Shown: positions 1-9,163 of the stretch, one piece after another
How positions within the stretch are numbered: the stretch's first letter is position 1
Layout: every line of letters starts with the position of its first letter
NCBI RefSeq assembly: GCF_932276165.1
Contig: NC_064000.1
Location: 1,798,001 to 1,862,000, forward strand
DNA length: 64,000 nucleotides
From: Plutella xylostella
Taxonomy: Eukaryota; Arthropoda; Insecta; Lepidoptera; Plutellidae
Reading direction: 5' to 3'
The notes under the pieces: model-generated
What the model was told of the DNA's origin: nothing
Database searches by the model: none
The model's input: the letters and a program-made list of their open reading frames with translations, nothing else
Program-made: the position numbers and the translations under genes

Positions 1-110
1 CAATATGATTTACTATAGAATGTCCAGTTCAGGGCCGAAAATGTTACATACTATAGGTTGTATAGCTGTTGCCTCAAACTATCTCCGGTCCCTCAGGTTT
101 TTTTTTCGTA

Positions 111-678
111 CACTCACGGGCAAAGGAACAGTGAAACTTACAAAATTCAGACACCTACTCGTATTCTATTCTATTCTATTCTCTGTGGGGGTGTCAGTAC
201 CGGCACCTGGCTCTCTCGAATAGAACCTTTGTGCATATCCCCAAGGTCTAAACTGCCTACCTAAGCTTGGACCATTTCCCCCCACGCTGGTCCACTGCGG
301 GTTGGTGGGTTCACATATCTAGATGTGCCAAATCTAGATATGCAGGTTTCCTCACGATGTTTTCCTTCACCGTAAGAGCGATGTTATATATTGCACTTAA
401 ATTCAGAAAAGAACTCATTGGGCGCCGGGATTCGAACCCGCATCTCTGGCGTGAGAACCGGGCGCTTACCCGATTGAGCTACCACCGCTCCAATTCAGAC
501 ACCAAATTTTTATTACTTAAAGGGAGATTTGACCTAAATATTTACATTTTTAGTGAGTTATATTCTGATGCACCATTAAATGCACTCAAGTATTGCAGAA
601 GGCGTCATTAACTTAGTTTTTCCGTTTAGGAGTAAACTGGTTATTTTCTCCATGGAACTTTTTCATTGCCCGTGAGTG
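111..678. mobile_element. TA-flanked MITE (TIR CACTCACGRGCAAWG), interrupted by a SINE
   Basis: The left end reads CACTCACGGGCAAAGGAAC after TA (109-110). The right end is the inverse, CATTGCCCGTGAGTG, followed by TA (679-680). The TA duplications point to a Tc1/mariner-type MITE. No coding capacity. The same ends recur at 26.6, 30.3, 43.6 and 63.3 kb. The SINE at 156-491 sits inside it with its own 12-bp duplication, so the MITE is the older insertion. Confidence 0.7.
156..491 (-). mobile_element. tRNA-derived SINE, family A, full length
   Basis: On the minus strand the 5' head (about 491-420) is tRNA-like, with an A box (TAGCTCAATCGG) and a B box (GGTTCGAATCC) that would form an internal RNA polymerase III promoter. 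A family-specific body follows, and the 3' tail is repeated AGAAT units (162-185). The direct repeat AATTCAGACACC flanks it at 144-155 and 492-503, a perfect 12-bp target duplication from LINE-type retrotransposition. At least six further copies or pieces of the family lie in the window. Confidence 0.88.
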
Positions 679-920
679 TATAACTGATCTTGTAAACCTT
701 TCATGGTCAATACTTTTCCGAAATTCCGTCAAGAATACCTACCTGCAGAACTTGGCCCAATACTTCAGTCTTGCATTAAAATGGATACTGCAGCAATATA
801 TCAGGGCTAGGTTAGTTATATCGCAGTATTACCGCTATCATTAAGTGCTATTATGGAACTCTGATACTCCACCAATTTTATACACAATGCAGGCGAATAA
901 ACGTGAAATACTGTTATTTA
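679..920. other. Stretch with no recognised feature
   Basis: No convincing ORF, repeat or RNA gene seen. Confidence 0.4.
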
Positions 921-1080
921 AAGGTAAGCGTCCACCTTTCGGCATGTACGCATCGGACGCATCGCATTCTGTATTCTTCGTACAGAAATTAACACAAGTA
1001 CGTCCACTTCATCAGCATTTATGATAATCCGATTGATGCGATACGTAAAATACCGATAGGAGGACAAGCATCCGACCTTT
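921..1080. mobile_element. MITE-like element (TIR GGTAAGCGTCCACC)
   Basis: The left end reads GGTAAGCGTCCACCTTTCGG. The right end, around 1051-1078, is a degraded inverse (CCGATAGGAGGACAAGC). The interior has the pieces CGCATCGGACGCATCGCA and GTCCACTTCATCAGCAT that recur in copies at 12.5, 15.1, 25.9 and 54.5 kb. No ORF of its own. Confidence 0.5.
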
Positions 1081-1164
1081 ATAAATATATTTATAAACAT
1101 TAATACCTTGTACGTTTCATCTTAGTATGTTTCTTTGTGGGGTAGGTATATTTTTGAATTCATT

Positions 1165-1245
1165 GTTTGCAAATTTTAGTTTGGTCCCGATGTAATAGGG
1201 CCTTGCTATCAATTGCCATTTTTCGGCCACATCCGTGACCAAAAT
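1165..1245 (-). mobile_element. Degraded fragment of SINE family B
   Basis: The piece GGTCCCGATGTAATAGGG followed by a TTGCCATTTTTCGG-like stretch and CACATCC matches the central body of the better SINE B copies at 14.3, 53.9, 59.7 and 63.4 kb. The tRNA-like head and the tail are not visible. Confidence 0.5.
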
Positions 1246-1690
1246 CAATGATTATGTACTTAGATATTTACGTATATTATACCTATGTATAAGTAAATAA
1301 ACAATTAACCCAGCCTTGAATATAACTTTGAACTTTCCGGAACTTCTGCGCCGTCTGATCTTTATGAATTTTGTTATGAGAAAAGCAATACTCAGGAAAA
1401 TTTATGATCACTTGGACGCTATGAAAAGTGCTAGAATTTTGATTTTTATAAGCATTTAGACGCAGGGTGCATATTACTAGCAATCACACTAAAATAACCA
1501 TTACCCACCGTTTCATGTGCATACATTAGTCTTTCATAGCTCACTATCCATAGCATATCGATTGTTGAAGGAATTTTTGTAGTTTAATAGTTTTACTACT
1601 AATTGGTAAACCACAATAAAACTATTGTACAAAACAATATAATTTTATGGATAAAACACACATTTAAAAAAAATTAAAATAAGCACAATA
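1246..1690. other. AT-rich stretch with no recognised feature
   Basis: Only short chance ORFs. No repeat or RNA gene recognised. Confidence 0.4.
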
Positions 1691-1713
1691 GGTCGCCGAA
1701 TCACGATCTATTT

Positions 1714-2074
1714 CATCGATAGTACACGATTTTTACGTATTTTTAATCTTAGGGAGCCATACTATCGATATCATAAATAGTATACAGATATTTTGTTAAT
1801 TTTCCAGCGTCAATAATATCGATAGTATTGCTGTTAACCAATAGTGTTGCAGTAAATGAGCTATCGATACTATCCAAGGACCTATACAGGGTGTTGCAAA
1901 AACGGGTATACTAAGCCTTTTTTTTTTCACGAATTTTGAAATTCTGATTTCAGTTTTGGGCTTAGATATAATATGCTGCACATGCTGGTTTCGGCTTAGT
2001 ATACCCTTTTTGCAACACCCTGTAGATAAACCTACCGATATCAACTGGGTATATGCTGATGGGGAACAATCGAT
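1714..2074. promoter_or_regulatory. Cluster of TATCGATA (DRE-type) sites
   Basis: Exact TATCGATA occurs at 1763-1770, 1817-1824 and 1862-1869. Near-matches are CATCGATA (1714-1721) and a core ATCGATA near 2069. TATCGATA is the DREF/BEAF-32 recognition motif known from Drosophila promoters and insulators. Density is seen; function is inferred. A MITE at 1887-2022 splits the cluster, so it could equally be the body of an older transposon. Confidence 0.35.
1887..2022. mobile_element. Palindromic MITE, CAGGGTGTTGCAAAA family (short copy)
   Basis: It starts CAGGGTGTTGCAAAAACGGG and ends CCCTTTTTGCAACACCCTG, flanked by TA on both sides (1885-1886, 2023-2024). This 136-bp copy has lost part of one arm relative to the 258-263 bp copies. 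TIR and TA duplication suggest Tc1/mariner mobilisation. Confidence 0.8.
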
Positions 2075-2251
2075 AGTTCGTCCGATCGGTCTTACAACAA
2101 CACTAGCACACATTATTAGCTTGCGATAACTCTTCACCTATGATGAAGTATTTTTTATGATGCAGTTTCCTCAAAATGATTATGAAAATGCCGTCAATCT
2201 GAGAGGTAATTCTCGCGTCAAGGTCGATTTACATCAGACGAGCACAGAGCT

Positions 2252-2426
2252 CTCGAGTGGAGACCACGAACAGGCAAACGCAGCGTGGGACGCCCTCCTG
2301 CCCGCTGGACTGACGACCTTAGGCGGGTAGCCGGTAGTGGTTGGATGAGGAAGGCCGAGGACCGAGTGTTGTGGCGCTCCTTAGGAGAGGCCTATATCCA
2401 GCGGTGGATGATTATTGACTAATGAT
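2252..2426 (+). pseudogene. 5'-truncated RTE-clade LINE, reverse transcriptase C-terminal tail
   Basis: The plus strand encodes the end of an RTE-type ORF2, with the recognisable run GRPPARWTDDLRRVAG, then SGWMRKAEDR and LWRSLGEAYIQRW, and a stop at 2420-2422. That order (RWTDD, then GWMR, then a W-SLGEAY-type ending) is characteristic of RTE elements, which have almost no 3' UTR. The direct repeat GAGCACAGAGCT lies at 2240-2251 and 2427-2438, a 12-bp target duplication. The whole insertion is therefore only about 175 bp, an extreme 5' truncation. Confidence 0.8.
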
Positions 2427-2465
2427 GAGCACAGAGCTAGAGCAAGAACATGTAGTGATATTTAA

Positions 2466-3283
2466 CCCGCGGATAGTCGCGCGTGGGTCGAAAAGACCCA
2501 GCACTCTATTTATACCTCGATAACTTTTAAAATATTCGATATTACTAACTGGCGTGCTTAGTACCTTTAAGTTACCATATAAGCTAGCCGCACTCCCTTC
2601 CCCGACCCGTTTGCACGCGGCACTTGGACAGGATGGACATTCAAAGTGAGTATGGGTCTTTTCGACCCAAGAGCGACGGTTTGTGTCAGTATTATTTTTA
2701 TGATATTTTTTTTTATTTTATTATTTTTTTCTTTCAGAAATGTCACGTAACCTTTTAAACCATCGTTGTAGAGATCACACTGCATTTTTATGCATTAATT
2801 GTAATCGGAATATGTGAAAATACTGAAGAAAATACCTAACCATATACTTAATCAATATAAGGAAGAAGTAATTTTGTATGTAAATTTATGTTAACTTTGA
2901 AGGCTGATTGTTGATAATTTTTTAATATAAAAAGTTGTTTTTTTTTTTGGTTACGTAGAAGAATGGTTATTAATTTTGATAAAAATAAGTTTTTTTTATT
3001 GATAACCATAAAATTTATAAAAATAAGCTGTTATTTATGTTCCTATGTAGATAAATAAGAACATGAAGCATACTACTTTTGAAACTGTCAAAACACATTT
3101 TTTTAATACATAAATACTTAAATAATGTTGATTTGAATATAGTTTTAGTACTAACCTTACGTTTAATTTACAATAATATCTAAATTCTCTTTTGTTTCAA
3201 GAAAATAAAGCAATTTACTTTCGGGTCTAAAAGACCCACACGCGACTGTTTGTGTCACGAAATTTGACGCGAGCACCGGCGGG
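2466..3283. mobile_element. piggyBac-like non-autonomous element with TTAA target sites
   Basis: It is flanked by TTAA at 2462-2465 and 3284-3287. It starts CCCGCGG and ends CCGGCGGG; both sides carry a subterminal GGGTC(N)nGACCC palindrome (near 2484 and 3222). CCC/GGG ends with a TTAA duplication are the hallmark of piggyBac transposons. The motif GGGTC...CGACNGTTTGTGTCA occurs twice in the same orientation (about 2648 and 3222). There is no transposase ORF. Confidence 0.8.
2742..2814 (+). pseudogene. Possible remnant of a cysteine-rich C-terminus inside the piggyBac-like element
   Basis: A polypyrimidine run and AG (about 2728-2740) precede a short frame starting ATGTCACG and ending at TGA near 2814. 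It encodes the pattern C-x3-H-x5-C-x2-C, reminiscent of the cysteine-rich tail of piggyBac transposases. It is very short and could be chance. Confidence 0.2.
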
Positions 3284-3347
3284 TTAAGGGCGAGGTCCCA
3301 TTGATGCGATGCGTCGCGTCGTCGTGACATATCAAAATCAAATATTG

Positions 3348-3455
3348 ATGTCGATTCTGAAGGCAGAAATTCTAATTTTAACGCTGTCAAACTAAAAAGT
3401 TTGCTAGCATTAAATGACATTTACGGAAACAATCATAGAGTCGAATTTTAAACAA
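3348..3455. mobile_element. Half copy of a foldback MITE (GATGTCGATTCTGAAGGC family)
   Basis: It starts GATGTCGATTCTGAAGGCAG and continues into sequence that matches, inverted, the interior of the complete copy at 49219-49385. Only one terminus is present. Confidence 0.55.
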
Positions 3456-3479
3456 AGAAATTAAGGTAATTTCTGATTT

Positions 3480-3760
3480 TTTTATTTATTTATATATGAT
3501 TCGCCAACAAAGATTACATTAAATTCATGCTAAATAAAAATACAGTAGTTAAATGATAAATGCATCTTCAATAACAGGCGAATACAGCATGCATTATAAG
3601 TAATAATTAAATTAGATTGTTAAAATTAAAGCCTTAATAATTTACATTTAAATTATAAAAAAGTACAAATTAAATACAAATTAAGTATAAATTAGAGCCT
3701 TAATAATTTACATTTAAATTATAAAAAAGTAACTAGTAACTTTTGAAAGTAACTAGTGAG
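3480..3760. repeat. AT-rich stretch with a 65-bp-spaced tandem duplication
   Basis: A 35-bp block beginning GCCTTAATAATTTACATTT occurs at about 3631-3665 and again at 3696-3730. The TTTATTTATTTATATA start may be the end of a minus-strand LINE tail. No coding potential. Confidence 0.45.
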
Positions 3761-3892
3761 TCATGGTAAATGTCAATAGTTTGAGCTAGCATAATTGTCT
3801 CTTCATTCATTTGGTTATACGCAAATAGAATTCTAAATAAGGGCGAGTCGTTTGCTGAGTTGATCTGACTGATTTAACTGGGAATGGGATGG

Positions 3893-3966
3893 GATCGTGG
3901 TGGCGTTACGGATAAGGTCTCGGCTCTCATTCGAGAGGTCGCGGGTTCGAATACTGCCAACACACA
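3893..3966 (+). mobile_element. tRNA-like sequence, probably a SINE head
   Basis: The A-box-like TGGCGTTACGGATAAGG and B-box-like GGTTCGAATAC are spaced as in a tRNA, with a CTCTC/GAGAG anticodon-type stem between them. The acceptor stem does not close well, so a functional tRNA is unlikely; a tRNA-derived SINE promoter is the better reading. Confidence 0.4.
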
Positions 3967-3975
3967 GTCATATTC

Positions 3976-4280
3976 CAGGGATTTACAGCAAGTAAAAAAT
4001 ATTAAGTAACACTTTACAAAAAATACTTTCGCCTTATATTAAACCACAAAAAGTTTAAACGTAAAAAAAGGTTTTACTGATTTAATTTACCTCAACTAAA
4101 AACTTTATAATCTGCTTTGAAGATAACAAAGTTGAAAGAGCCGCAAAAAATGAAAAACAGCGATATCGGAAGTTACACCCTCAATGAAGCAATTTTAAGG
4201 AGTTAATTTAACAAATAAACAAAACCTCGTCAAACGTCAGGGGTAATGCAGCCTGCATTATGGGAACCTTTGATCCACAA
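3976..4280. other. Stretch with no recognised feature
   Basis: AT-rich, no ORF, no repeat recognised. Confidence 0.35.
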
Positions 4281-4291
4281 ACAGTACAGTA

Positions 4292-4595
4292 CAGTGCCAC
4301 AAACTTATCTGTTCCGGTGCTCACGTAAATGTCTAATATTTCTTCATTCTATAATATTTTAAGTTTGCAAGTAGTGGAAATTCGCTCTTGTGGTTTTAAT
4401 AAACCCATATGCCAAGACAAACCATTCCGGTTTAATGGCGCTGTCAAACAAAAATGTAATGTATATATGCCTGTTTCCATAAATAAATAATAAAATAATA
4501 AATATAATCTATATCAATATATAATGCATTAGTAAGTAACGAGATGTGGATCAATTTAGTTTGCTCTCACCGGAACAGATAAGTTTGTCGCACTG
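4292..4595. mobile_element. TA-flanked MITE (TIR CAGTGCCACAAACTTATCTG), long variant
   Basis: It starts CAGTGCCACAAACTTATCTG and ends with the inverse, GATAAGTTTGTCGCACTG, with TA at 4290-4291 and 4596-4597. Compared with the 213-bp copies at 26656-26868 and 48940-49152 it has about 90 extra bases in the middle (about 4410-4500). No ORF. Confidence 0.75.
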
Positions 4596-4599
4596 TACG

Positions 4600-4830
4600 A
4601 TAAGAGGAGGTCTTTTTGACATTATTTAGGTTAATTATTTTGTAAATTGCATATTTTAGACAATAGATAATTAATATATTTTTATTGTTTACATAGGATA
4701 AAATTAAGTAGGATAGTCAATAAAATGTTGTAGTATTTAAAACGTCAATCTTTAAACATTTAATTTAAAAAAATATTACAATAATTACGTTTTTTTAGTT
4801 GGTTGATTAGTCTGGTGCACCCTTCAATGT
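4600..4830. other. AT-rich stretch with no recognised feature
   Basis: Nothing beyond AT richness seen. Confidence 0.35.
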
Positions 4831-5290
4831 AGAATAGAATAGAATAGAATATATCTTTATTGAACACCACAAATTAAAACATACAAAGAGAACTTATTGA
4901 CTTCATTATTGCGGACGGCGACGGTGACGGCATTAAAGTTAGCCTTTTCGGTACTGGAGTAATTTAATGGTATGTACCTGACTTTTTTATTGCTCGTGAG
5001 TGTAATCAAATGTATTATAATTAATATTTATAAAATAAAAAATACCTCTCCAATTTAATTTTTTACATTTTGTTCTTTGAAAAGAAAAAAAACCGTCAGT
5101 AAAAATAAATTATAATTGAAAGCAACAAACCGGGCGGTCTCTGCTTTTCTCTCATCGCCGTATTCAGGACTTCAGGGCAACCGGGTTAAATAGAATAGAA
5201 TAAATCTTTATTCAACGAAAACAACTTATGATAATTACATACATCCCACAAGACTAAATGTTAATATGTATAATAATAATATAAATATCA
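4831..5290 (-). mobile_element. Two LINE 3' ends (AATAAAG signal plus TATTC-type tail)
   Basis: Read on the minus strand, 4895-4831 and 5290-5190 each end in AATAAAGAT followed by repeated TTCTA units, the usual end of a retroposed LINE or LINE-dependent transcript. No coding sequence is retained. A CTCGTGAGTGTA piece at 4993-5004 is an isolated end of the CACTCACGAG MITE family. Confidence 0.5.
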
Positions 5291-5476
5291 TCTAGATTGT
5301 GAATTGATCATCTAAATTCTATTAAATTTGTATGATAATTATTATCAGAATACAAATTCGTCAACTGAAGTAGGTATTTATAAATATTGGCGTTTCGTAA
5401 AAAACTGTTGTCAGATATATATTATATACATATAAAATTTCACCAAGAGGATATTATGTTAACTCAAGTATTGTTC

Positions 5477-6311
5477 ACGTAGGGTAACGTAACGTACCTA
5501 GGGACATTTTCGACTACCCCAACTTTGAATGAAGCTATCGCAGCGTACAACTAAGATATTAATGTGAAATTTTCTTTATTCGGTAGGATATATAATCTAT
5601 TATCACTAGTATTTGTGCTAAAGCTATAGTGTGGCCAGTTTTTATTAAATTAAGATAAAAGTAAAAATGCTTGTTTTGACCCAAGGTACGTTACACGTTT
5701 GTACCTTGGGACACTGTTTCCTATAGCTTTGTACTATGGAAAATGCAAACTTCTAAATAACGCCTTCTATTATATATCTTTGTTCTTATTGATTTACTGC
5801 ATCTCTCTTCTGTCTAGTTTCACTCTGGCACTAATAAGAACAGAGATATAAGGCGTTATTTAGATGTTTTCATTTTCCATAGTACAAATCCATAGGAAAC
5901 AGTGTCCCAAGGTACAAATTTAATCGTGTCCCAAGGTACAAAAAAGCAATATTTAACCAAAATTTAAATATCTTTATTTTTAATTAATAGGAATCTTTCA
6001 GATAATTGCCATGTCATAAAATTAAATAACTGAAAAGTTATACGTGACATCCATGTCTTTATTTTGAGCATGCCTCAATGAGATAAAGCAACACAAAAAA
6101 CTATACAAAAGCTACTTTTGACTCCAAAAAACTTCATATTGTCTTCACCACACACTCGATGCTGGTATGATCACGAGACTCACTAGTTTTGCCAAGCGAG
6201 TAAAATACTATGCCTAGGGTAGAATTTGAATGTGTTTATTTAGCCGGTTTTTAAAATACAATCAATGTCCCGAGGTACAAGCGTCCCAAGGTACGTTACG
6301 TTACCCTACGT
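5477..6311. mobile_element. Foldback element with GTCCCAAGGTAC repeats
   Basis: The termini are inverse copies: ACGTAGGGTAACGTAACG at the left and CGTTACGTTACCCTACGT at the right. The motif GTCCCAAGGTAC (or its inverse) recurs near 5505, 5686, 5705, 5905, 5930, 6270 and 6285. A second, inner foldback spans about 5703-5918 with roughly 90-bp arms (CCTTGGGACACTGTTTCCTA). No ORF. Superfamily not assigned. Confidence 0.7.
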
Positions 6312-6319
6312 ATTAAAGC

Positions 6320-6570
6320 TGAACACCATATTCGTATTTATGAATATCTTACTTAAACTGATATGGAATTAAAAACTTAAACTTATTTATTTTTTGGACA
6401 ACTCAAAAAATATCGGGAAATGAAAAACTTCCAACTCTCATTGCCGTTTCATAATTATATATTATTATTATATATTTTTTACTTACCTACAATTTATTCT
6501 GTGTTTGTCTCTGTATATAATTTGCTGTGTTTGTTTATAATTTTTATTTTCATTGTACCTTTAATGTTGT
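6320..6570. other. Stretch with no recognised feature
   Basis: AT-rich; no repeat recognised. Confidence 0.35.
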
Positions 6571-6574
6571 GTGA

Positions 6575-6622
6575 TTATGAGCCATGCTCGAAATAAATGA
6601 ATTTGAATTGAATTGAATAACA
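6575..6622 (+). mobile_element. LINE 3' end (plus strand)
   Basis: GCTCGAAATAAATGAATTTG is followed by TGAATTGAATTGAAT repeats, a polyadenylation-like signal plus a simple repeat tail. No coding remnant is retained. Confidence 0.4.
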
Positions 6623-6654
6623 TGTAGGTATAAAAAAATGTAATGACATTTTTT

Positions 6655-6800
6655 TTTATTTAAAAAAGTATTTATTTATAGACACTTTATTGAATACACA
6701 AAACATACACAGACAAAAACATCAAGACAGAAAAAGAAATAAGTACACAAAGGCGGGCTTATTGCCTAGAAGCAAATTCTTCTAACCAACCCTTATTTAA
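6655..6800 (-). mobile_element. LINE 3' end (minus strand)
   Basis: The minus strand reads through GCAATAAGCCCGCCTTTGTG and ends near a TTCAATAAAGTGTC signal. Related to the LINE ends at 30.0 and 57.2 kb by the GCAATAAG-CCGCCTTT motif. Confidence 0.45.
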
Positions 6801-6973
6801 GTATTTAAGATTGCTTAGAAACGGCGTCGTCGCACCAAATAGGGAGCCGGAAAAACTGGGCAGAATGTAACAATTGCAACCCGCCGCCGACTTCCACAGT
6901 GAAATTGTAATATCACGAAATCCTGACGACGTATTTCACTGTTAGGGCCGCTGCACACTAGCAACGCCACGTT

Positions 6974-7240
6974 GTTATAATAATAAAAATATAATAATAT
7001 GTGGGGACATCTCACACACGGCCATCCGACCCCAAGCTAGGCAGAGCATGTGTTATGGGTATCGGACAGCTGATATATCTACACAAATACATAGATAGAT
7101 ACATGTTAAATATAAATATCAACACCCAAGACCCGAGTACAAATATTTGTCTTTAAACAAATATCTGCCCCAGCCGGGAATCGAACCCGGGACCGCTGAC
7201 AGCAGTCAGGGCAGTTTACACTGAGACTACTACATATAAC
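6974..7240 (-). mobile_element. tRNA-derived SINE, family C
   Basis: On the minus strand: a tRNA-like head with the B box GGGTTCGATTCCCGGCTGG shared with family B, a body with AGCTGTCCGATACCCATAAC and GTGTGTGAGATGTCCCCACA, and a TTATTA-rich tail (6974-7000). The body differs from family B after the shared CAGATATTTGTTTAAA block. A truncated copy lies at 55872-56005. Confidence 0.7.
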
Positions 7241-7430
7241 TAAATTAGTACTCAACGAGCGTGGTACAATTACAATTAACAATCACCACCCAGTGTGCAA
7301 CGTGCCTTATTAAATCCAGCTCAACCTTCCGCTACAGTGTGAACTCGGTATAACATCGTAGTAGGGATACTTGTCTTATTATGTGTAAAAAACGGGATAA
7401 CTTTTCAATCAAGTCCACTTTTGACGGTTG

Positions 7431-7526
7431 ATTGGTGTAGTGGTTAGTGACTCTGACTGCTAAGCCGAATGTCCCGATTTCGATTCCTGGCTGGGGCAGA
7501 TATTTGTTTAAAGACAGATTTTTTTT
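7431..7526 (+). mobile_element. SINE head fragment ending in a long T run
   Basis: TGTAGTGGTTAGTGACTCTG (A box) and CGATTTCGATTCCTGGC (degraded B box) match the head of the SINE B/C families, cut off after CAGATATTTGTTTAAAGACA by about 20 T. The plus-strand LINE begins just downstream. Confidence 0.5.
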
Positions 7527-7827
7527 TTTTTTTTTTTTCCACCGTGGACTTTGTTGAGGGCGGACGTGTCGCGAATTGTTTTCTACGAATTAATTATTGA
7601 GTTTAAATCATCACCAACTCTCAACCAACCAAGACATCGGTGCCTCCTTGTCTACCTTACGGAGTTCGCCGTAAGACGCAGCGGCCATATTGCCTGGTGT
7701 CGGACCTCCTACTCTCACCTGTGTGGTCCTCGGCTGCCCTCGGCTGCTTCCGGCTGTCAACGAGTTGCTGGTGCTGCCCCAAGTGACGAAGTAAGAAAAT
7801 CCAAATTTTAAACACAAACATATTTTT

Positions 7828-7897
7828 TGGTCTGAGCGGGATTTGATCTTGCGACCGTCGGGTCAGGAGACGACGCCTTAACGAATTGGACCAATCT
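7828..7897 (-). other. tRNA-like sequence in antisense within the LINE 5' UTR
   Basis: Read on the minus strand, TTCGTTAAGGCGTCGTCTCC and GGTCGCAAGATCAAATCC occupy A-box and B-box positions. It resembles a tRNA or SINE head rather than a working tRNA. It may be an old insertion carried in the leader. Confidence 0.35.
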
Positions 7898-7970
7898 GCA
7901 GTGACGCACTGCGACGAAAATATCAAACACTTGTCACAAGGTACTAAGGCGCATCTCCTATTATCCGAGA

Positions 7971-8900
7971 ATGTATCATACACCGCCTAAGGATAAATCA
8001 ATGTCACTCTCTGAATCGAACCTAGCAGATGCTAAGGAATATGAAACACCTAAACGGGCTAACTTAGGGGCTCGATTCAAACGGCGCAAGCCGGATGACG
8101 ATATTGGTGAACAGTTGCAAAGCTTTAAAATGGAAATGAAGGATATGTTTTCGTCTCTATTAAACAGCTGGAAAGACGATATTGAGAAAACTCTCTCCAC
8201 TCTGCACAATGACATGTTAGATTTGAAACGCCAAGCCAGAGAACTACAAAAAACTAACAACGAGATTGAATCGGCTGTACAATTTTTGAGTGTGCAATTT
8301 GATGACATAAATTCAAAAGTAAAGACCTTGGAAGGCGAATCCGGGGAATACAAAGATAAAATTTACCACCTGGAAAGTAAAGTAGAGGAGCTCCAACGCC
8401 GCCTACTCATGAATCTCGTGGAGATACGCAACGTACCATGCAAGGCTCGGGAAACGCATGAACAGCTAATTAATATAGCTATATCCACTGCAAAAGCCGT
8501 TAATTTGGAAGTACAAGCCACTGACATCGTAGAGATTCAACGTCTACCGGGTAAACCAGAAGCAAAAAAAACGATTGTGGTCGGATTCTCTTCCTCAAAC
8601 CTAAAAAATAAAATTCTAAAATCGGCGAAGCAATACAACACTGAATGTAAGGGGATGAAATTAAATTCTTCTAACATTAACATTGAAGGACCCCCGACTC
8701 CCATATACATAGCTGAACATCTAACTCCAAAGGCTCGAAAACTCTACTTTCTTGGAAGAGAGCTTGTCAAAGAAAAAATATTCAAGCACTGCTGGACCGC
8801 CAACGGAAAAATATTGCTACGGAAGAATGATGGATCCCAAATTATTGTACTGACAGAGGAGGATCAAATAATTGCCCTGAGGAAAGAATCACAAAAATGA
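7971..8900 (+). CDS. LINE ORF1 protein with coiled coil and FP25K-like C-terminal domain
   Basis: A 309-residue protein expected to bind element RNA and chaperone it in the ribonucleoprotein. Residues 1-45 are basic and polar. About 45-135 form a long heptad-rich coiled coil (leucine and charged residues, e.g. KVEELQRRL) for self-association. About 145-300 resemble the C-terminal FP25K-type nucleic-acid-binding domain that many insect LINE ORF1 proteins share; YIAEHLTPKARKLYF and the basic GKILLRKNDG strand are typical. No CCHC zinc knuckles are present. The start was chosen as the first ATG ahead of the coiled coil; a second in-frame Met lies 10 residues later. The frame is complete to TGA, and ORF2 follows after 263 bp. 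Confidence 0.85.
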   Translation: MYHTPPKDKSMSLSESNLADAKEYETPKRANLGARFKRRKPDDDIGEQLQSFKMEMKDMFSSLLNSWKDDIEKTLSTLHNDMLDLKRQARELQKTNNEIESAVQFLSVQFDDINSKVKTLEGESGEYKDKIYHLESKVEELQRRLLMNLVEIRNVPCKARETHEQLINIAISTAKAVNLEVQATDIVEIQRLPGKPEAKKTIVVGFSSSNLKNKILKSAKQYNTECKGMKLNSSNINIEGPPTPIYIAEHLTPKARKLYFLGRELVKEKIFKHCWTANGKILLRKNDGSQIIVLTEEDQIIALRKESQK

Positions 8901-9163
8901 CTATCTATGTTTACTAAATTTTCAGGTCAAACTATCTATTTTTACCTATATCTATTAGTTGCATGTTATAATCTTAAGTTAAAGTCAAAATGTATGTTCA
9001 GTTACCTTAATACTAAAAATCCAATACTAGCCTCATATTTAACCTTTTCTGATCTTCAATTAAGCACTTTCAGTAGTAAACAGCGATTCAGTTCACACAC
9101 CACTTACACAACTAACGATAGTTTCTTTTCGTAGTGTTTTTAAATTAAAATTAATGATTATAA

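Noticed and set aside
420..491. tRNA genes at SINE heads (also 14.3, 31.3, 31.65, 53.9, 63.6 kb)
   Set aside because: Each is followed by the same family body and tail and is flanked by target duplications, so they are SINE promoters.
7551..7811. 86-codon frame upstream of LINE ORF1
   Set aside because: It lies in the element leader, overlaps other frames and has no LINE domain.
7971..8900. Reading ORF1 as a baculovirus gene because of the FP25K-like domain
   Set aside because: It is followed by a LINE ORF2 and carries a LINE-type coiled coil; insect LINE ORF1 proteins share this domain.
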